The position numbers and the translations under genes are program-made. A model generated the notes under the pieces. The model worked only from the letters and a program-made list of their open reading frames with translations. It had not been told where the DNA came from and searched no databases. From contig JASEGX010000019.1 of the NCBI GenBank assembly GCA_030017815.1, positions 1 through 14,682 on the forward strand: a DNA stretch of 14,682 nucleotides. The letters run 5' to 3'. Below, in pieces: positions 12,093-14,682 of the stretch. This stretch comes from Thermodesulfobacteriota bacterium (GTDB taxonomy: Bacteria; Desulfobacterota; QYQD01). The stretch's first letter is position 1, and each line of letters begins with the position of its first letter.

Positions 12093-12683
12093 ATGTTGCG
12101 GCACAAAGTCAAGGATTATTATTTTTACAAGGCAAAAAGAGAGCATTATGCCGCACGGTCCGTCTATAAATTAAAAGAGGCAAATGAAAAATATAAATTC
12201 CTGCATAGGCACGGTGTAGTTCTGGATCTCGGTTGTTTTCCGGGCTCCTGGTTACAATATTGTGCTGAGGTAGTAGGGCCACAGGGTTTCGTCCTGGGTA
12301 TCGACCAACAGGAATTAAAATCACTGCCCGGCCCTAACGTGCAATCTTTGCAAGCGGATGTCCTGGCCCTCGACCCGGAAGAAATAAAAAAAATCCGGGA
12401 CAACTTCGATGTAGTCTTGAGTGATATGGCACCGCAGACCTCGGGCGTAAAGATCGTGGATCACACAAAGTCTATAGAGTTGGCCCGTACGGCATTTTTA
12501 ATAGCCAGAGAATTACTCAGGACCGGAGGGACATTATTTGTCAAGGTCTTTCAGGGCGAAGACTTGCCGGTGTTCAAAAAAGAAGTCGAGCAGGCCTTCG
12601 CCCAGGTAAAGTTTTTCAAACCTAAGGGCTCGCGACCGGAAAGCAAAGAGGTCTTTATACTGGCCTTGAATAAAAGGCCGTAG
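12093..12683 (+). CDS. rlmE: 23S rRNA (uridine-2552 2'-O) methyltransferase RlmE (FtsJ)
   Basis: 196 residues, near the usual 205. RlmE methylates the ribose of U2552 in the A-loop of 23S rRNA using S-adenosylmethionine, late in 50S assembly. The SAM site VLDLGCFPGSWLQ (43-55) and the catalytic K-D-K-E tetrad are visible: K26 in ARSVYKL, D111 in LSDMAP, K151 in LFVKVFQG and E186 in SRPESKEVFI. Offsets from the E. coli residues K38, D124, K164 and E199 are a constant 12 or 13. ATG 12093 has no Shine-Dalgarno motif and lies right after a TATAAT, suggesting a leaderless or near-leaderless message. The Lrp-like gene is divergent. Confidence 0.95.
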   Translation: MLRHKVKDYYFYKAKREHYAARSVYKLKEANEKYKFLHRHGVVLDLGCFPGSWLQYCAEVVGPQGFVLGIDQQELKSLPGPNVQSLQADVLALDPEEIKKIRDNFDVVLSDMAPQTSGVKIVDHTKSIELARTAFLIARELLRTGGTLFVKVFQGEDLPVFKKEVEQAFAQVKFFKPKGSRPESKEVFILALNKRP

Positions 12684-12901
12684 AGGACGGATAAAAAGCC
12701 CTAGACACAAAGGACATAAGCATTAGCCGCACCCTTTAGGTTGTGCAAGTTACGCAGGCTAAAGCCTGCGGCTACCAACTCGGGCCTCACAAAGCTTTGA
12801 GCCTTGAACTTTGCGCTTTAAGTTTCAGCACTTAGTATTTCGTGCTTAGCATTTTAAAATTCATACATATTTTTTAAGGTAAGCGGAGGAATCAAGTAGT
12901 T
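12684..12901. other. Repeat-filled gap between rlmE and yebC
   Basis: 218 bases without a gene. It holds a palindromic element at 12724-12774 and an imperfect tandem pair, AGCACTTAGTATTTC then GTGCTTAGCATTTT (12827-12855). An AT-rich stretch with TACATA near 12870 may contain a yebC promoter, but no clear -35 is seen. GGAGG at 12887-12891 is the likely yebC ribosome-binding site, at a rather long distance. Confidence 0.5.
12724..12774. repeat. Dispersed palindrome, GCAGGCTAAAGCCTGC type
   Basis: The outer arms TAGCCGCA (12724-12731) and TGCGGCTA (12767-12774) are exact reverse complements. The inner GCAGGCT-AA-AGCCTGC (12754-12769) is a perfect seven-base inversion that overlaps the right outer arm, so two alternative hairpins compete. 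Elements with the AGGCTAAAGCCTGCGGCTAC core are widespread intergenic repeats. No U-tract follows. Confidence 0.7.
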
Positions 12902-13651
12902 ATGTCCGGCCATTCCAAGTGGAGTACTATCAAACGTAAGAAAGGCGCTACTGACGCCAAACGTGGCAAGATATTTACAAAGCTAGCTAAGGAAATCATT
13001 GTGGCAGCCCGCCTGGGTGGCGGAGATATCAACATGAACCCAAGGTTGAGGGCGGCTGTAGCCGACGCCAGGGCCGAAAATATGCCTAAAGATAATATAG
13101 AAAGGGCGATCAAAAAAGGAACCGGCGAACTGGAAGGGCAGTCCTACGAAGAGGTGATTTACGAGGGGTATGGAGTTGGCGGTGTAGCTGTCCTGGTCGA
13201 AAGTATGACGGATAACAAGAACCGGACGGTTCCAGATCTAAGGCACATATTTAGCAAAAATGGCGGCAACCTGGGAGAAAACGGCTGCGTAGCCTGGCTA
13301 TTTGATAAGAAAGGTCTCATCACCGTAGATAAGAAGGCCGTAACCGAGGAAAAGCTGATGGACATCGCCTTGGAGGCCGGTGCCGAGGATGTACGCGAGC
13401 AAGAAAAAGAATATGAGATAGTAACCTCGGTAGTTGATTTCGAGGCCGTAAAAAAAGCCATGGATGACCAAAAGGTGCCTTATCTGGCAGCCGAAATCAC
13501 CATGATTCCCAAGACCACGGTACAGATAGAAGATGAAAAACAGGCCCAACAGGTATTGCGGTTAATGGATGGCCTGGAAGACCATGATGATGTCCAGCAC
13601 GCTTATGCCAATTTTGATATACCTGACGCTATCCTGGAGGCTATCGGCTGA
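12902..13651 (+). CDS. yebC: YebC/PmpR family (TACO1-type) protein
   Basis: 249 residues, full length. The N terminus MSGHSKWSTIKRKKGATDAKRGKIFTKLAKEI is the family hallmark, and the three-domain pattern continues through MPKDNIERAIKKG, ESMTDNKNRTVPDLRHIFSKNGG and the C-terminal VLRLMDGLEDHDDVQ. Members have been called transcription regulators; more recent work on bacterial and mitochondrial relatives links the family to translation of polyproline stretches, so the regulator label is unsafe. It lies upstream of ruvC and ruvA, the usual yebC-ruvCAB order, with a 61-base gap containing an unusual palindrome. GGAGG lies about ten bases upstream of ATG 12902. Confidence 0.96.
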   Translation: MSGHSKWSTIKRKKGATDAKRGKIFTKLAKEIIVAARLGGGDINMNPRLRAAVADARAENMPKDNIERAIKKGTGELEGQSYEEVIYEGYGVGGVAVLVESMTDNKNRTVPDLRHIFSKNGGNLGENGCVAWLFDKKGLITVDKKAVTEEKLMDIALEAGAEDVREQEKEYEIVTSVVDFEAVKKAMDDQKVPYLAAEITMIPKTTVQIEDEKQAQQVLRLMDGLEDHDDVQHAYANFDIPDAILEAIG

Positions 13652-13670
13652 TTCCTGTCAGAATTAGGAT

Positions 13671-13704
13671 CGTTCGAACGTTCGAACGTTTAACGATTCG
13701 AACA
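13671..13704. promoter_or_regulatory. TTCGAAC repeats and palindrome before ruvC
   Basis: CGTTCGAACGTTCGAACG (13671-13688) is a perfect 18-base palindrome. TTCGAACG recurs at 13673 and 13681, and TTCGAACA at 13697, all on an eight-base grid with one degenerate unit between. It could be an operator, since ruvC is a DNA-repair gene, or an intergenic repeat. It does not match the GAAC-N4-GTTC spacing of the B. subtilis LexA box. Confidence 0.4.
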
Positions 13705-13712
13705 TAATTATT

Positions 13713-14189
13713 ATGATGAGAGTCCTGGGCATTGATCCCGGTTCAATAGTAACCGGATTTGCTATACTGGAGAAGGGAAATAACGGCCTGATCCATGTCC
13801 ATAGTGGTTCGATTCGTCCGTCGGCCCGGAAATCTTTTGCGGTACGCTTGAAGGACATCTATCGATCCCTTCAGGCCGTCATCAATGATTTTGAGCCGGA
13901 TGAGGTGGCGATAGAGGGCGTCTTTTTGGCCAAAAATCCTCAGTCGGCTATAAAGCTAAGCCATGTAAGAGGTGTAACCATGCTGGCCTCGGCCGAGGCC
14001 GGACTGAAAATTTACGAATATTCACCCCGTGCAGTGAAACTGGCCGTCGTAGGTTACGGGCAGGCCAGTAAACAGCAGGTACAAAAGATGGTGCAGGCCC
14101 TTGTAAGTCTAAAGGAAATACCATCTACGGATACCGCTGATGCCCTGGCCGTGGCTATTTGCCATATTCACACTACTATATCAGGCTAA
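13713..14189 (+). CDS. ruvC: Crossover junction endodeoxyribonuclease RuvC
   Basis: 158 residues (ATG 13713; a second ATG follows directly at 13716 and could be the true start). RuvC is the Holliday-junction resolvase, a dimeric metal-dependent RNase H-fold nuclease that cuts symmetric strands. The four catalytic acids are all present: D8 in LGIDPGS, E68 in VAIEGVF, and D140 and D143 in STDTADALAVAICH. The region GVFLAKNPQSAIKLSHVRG matches the family. There is no Shine-Dalgarno motif, and the upstream gap holds the TTCGAAC palindrome. ruvA begins five bases after its stop, so the two are co-transcribed. Confidence 0.97.
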   Translation: MMRVLGIDPGSIVTGFAILEKGNNGLIHVHSGSIRPSARKSFAVRLKDIYRSLQAVINDFEPDEVAIEGVFLAKNPQSAIKLSHVRGVTMLASAEAGLKIYEYSPRAVKLAVVGYGQASKQQVQKMVQALVSLKEIPSTDTADALAVAICHIHTTISG

Positions 14190-14194
14190 AACCG

Positions 14195-14682
14195 ATGATC
14201 GCCCGCTTAGAAGGAAATATACTTTATAAATCGCCGGAATATGCCATCCTTAATGTAAATGGAGTAGGCTATCAGGTATTCATCCCCCTTTCCACCTTTT
14301 ATGAGTTGCCGGAGGCGGACAGCCCGGTCAGCCTGCACACCTATACACACCTGCGGGAAGATGTGTTGCAACTTTATGGCTTTAAGACTATGGCCGAGAA
14401 GATAATGTTTATGTCCCTGATAAGTATCTCAGGTATAGGCCCCAAATTGGCGGTTAACATCCTTTCAGGCATCGCTGTGGCTGAGCTGGAACAGGCCATA
14501 CTATTGGGAGATGTAAGCCGGATAATCTGTATCCCGGGCGTAGGCAAAAAGACGGCAGAACGAATGGTGATCGAATTAAGGGACAAGATAGGTAAAAAAA
14601 CGCCTGAATCTTATCCTGCCACTACCCCGGTGACCGCAGAAAACAAGAGGCTTTATGCAGACGCCGTCTCTGCCCTGGTCAA
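14195..14682 (+). CDS. ruvA: Holliday junction branch migration protein RuvA, 3' end cut by the window
   Basis: 162 codons are visible from ATG 14195 and the frame is open to the window end; complete RuvA is about 190-200 residues. RuvA tetramers bind Holliday junctions and load the RuvB motor. Domain I (OB fold) starts MIARLEGNILYKSPEYAILNVNGVGYQVFIPLST. Domain II contains two helix-hairpin-helix motifs, SGIGPKLA (79-86) and PGVGKKTAE (114-122), that contact the DNA backbone. The visible end, after PESYPATTP, enters the flexible linker to domain III, which binds RuvB and lies mostly outside the window. ruvB would be expected next. Confidence 0.96.
   Translation, partial: MIARLEGNILYKSPEYAILNVNGVGYQVFIPLSTFYELPEADSPVSLHTYTHLREDVLQLYGFKTMAEKIMFMSLISISGIGPKLAVNILSGIAVAELEQAILLGDVSRIICIPGVGKKTAERMVIELRDKIGKKTPESYPATTPVTAENKRLYADAVSALV

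Overview
The window reads as ordinary chromosomal DNA of a Gram-negative bacterium, most likely a Desulfobacterota (former Deltaproteobacteria) relative. The evidence is an outer-membrane-type lipoprotein with a lipobox, a YidC with the large periplasmic domain of Gram-negative bacteria, a tRNA-Sec gene, a yebC-ruvC-ruvA cluster, and many short palindromic GC-rich repeats between genes of the kind common in that group. The lineage call is an inference from gene order and style; no phylogeny was run.

Layout. Positions 1-2864 (+) hold the 3' part of a TPR-repeat gene, a repeat-filled gap, a LolB-like lipoprotein gene and a Mut7-C RNase-fold gene one base downstream of it. Positions 2839-5001 hold two convergent tRNA genes, tRNA-Arg(CCT) on + and tRNA-Ala(CGC) on -. 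Each has a TTGACA-type promoter and a strong, mutually similar hairpin terminator. Between the two terminators sits a complete IS1182-family element (3110-4805) with perfect ends, an intact DDE transposase and a CTAG target duplication. Positions 5139-10505 (-) are the conserved rpmH-rnpA-yidD-yidC-jag-mnmE-rsmG cluster (ribosomal protein L34, RNase P protein, two membrane-insertion factors, an RNA-binding partner, tRNA wobble modification, 16S methylation). L34 is only 44 residues. Upstream of rpmH, also on -, is selC, the selenocysteine tRNA, with its own promoter. Positions 10939-11979 hold three small accessory genes: a membrane-anchored orphan (+), an orphan signal-anchor protein (-) and a stand-alone Lrp/AsnC effector-binding domain (-). 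Positions 12093-14682 (+) hold rlmE (FtsJ), yebC, ruvC and the first two thirds of ruvA, which runs off the window end.

Function. Most genes serve RNA maturation and translation (rnpA, mnmE, rsmG, rlmE, rpmH, three tRNAs, possibly the Mut7-C protein), envelope biogenesis (yidC, yidD, LolB-like protein) or recombination (ruvC, ruvA). The five clearest promoter candidates (three tRNA genes, rpmH and the Lrp-like gene) share a TTGACA- or TTGATT-type -35, four of them with a 17-base spacer and a TANANA -10, which helps support each one.

No undescribed multi-gene system was found. The points most worth a second look are a dispersed repeat whose end appears to supply the start region of two unrelated genes, the slightly irregular tRNA-Sec with an almost absent 5' leader, the recent-looking IS between twin terminators, an 8-base periodic palindrome in front of ruvC, a long palindrome inside the N-terminal codons of an orphan gene, and a probably near-leaderless rlmE.
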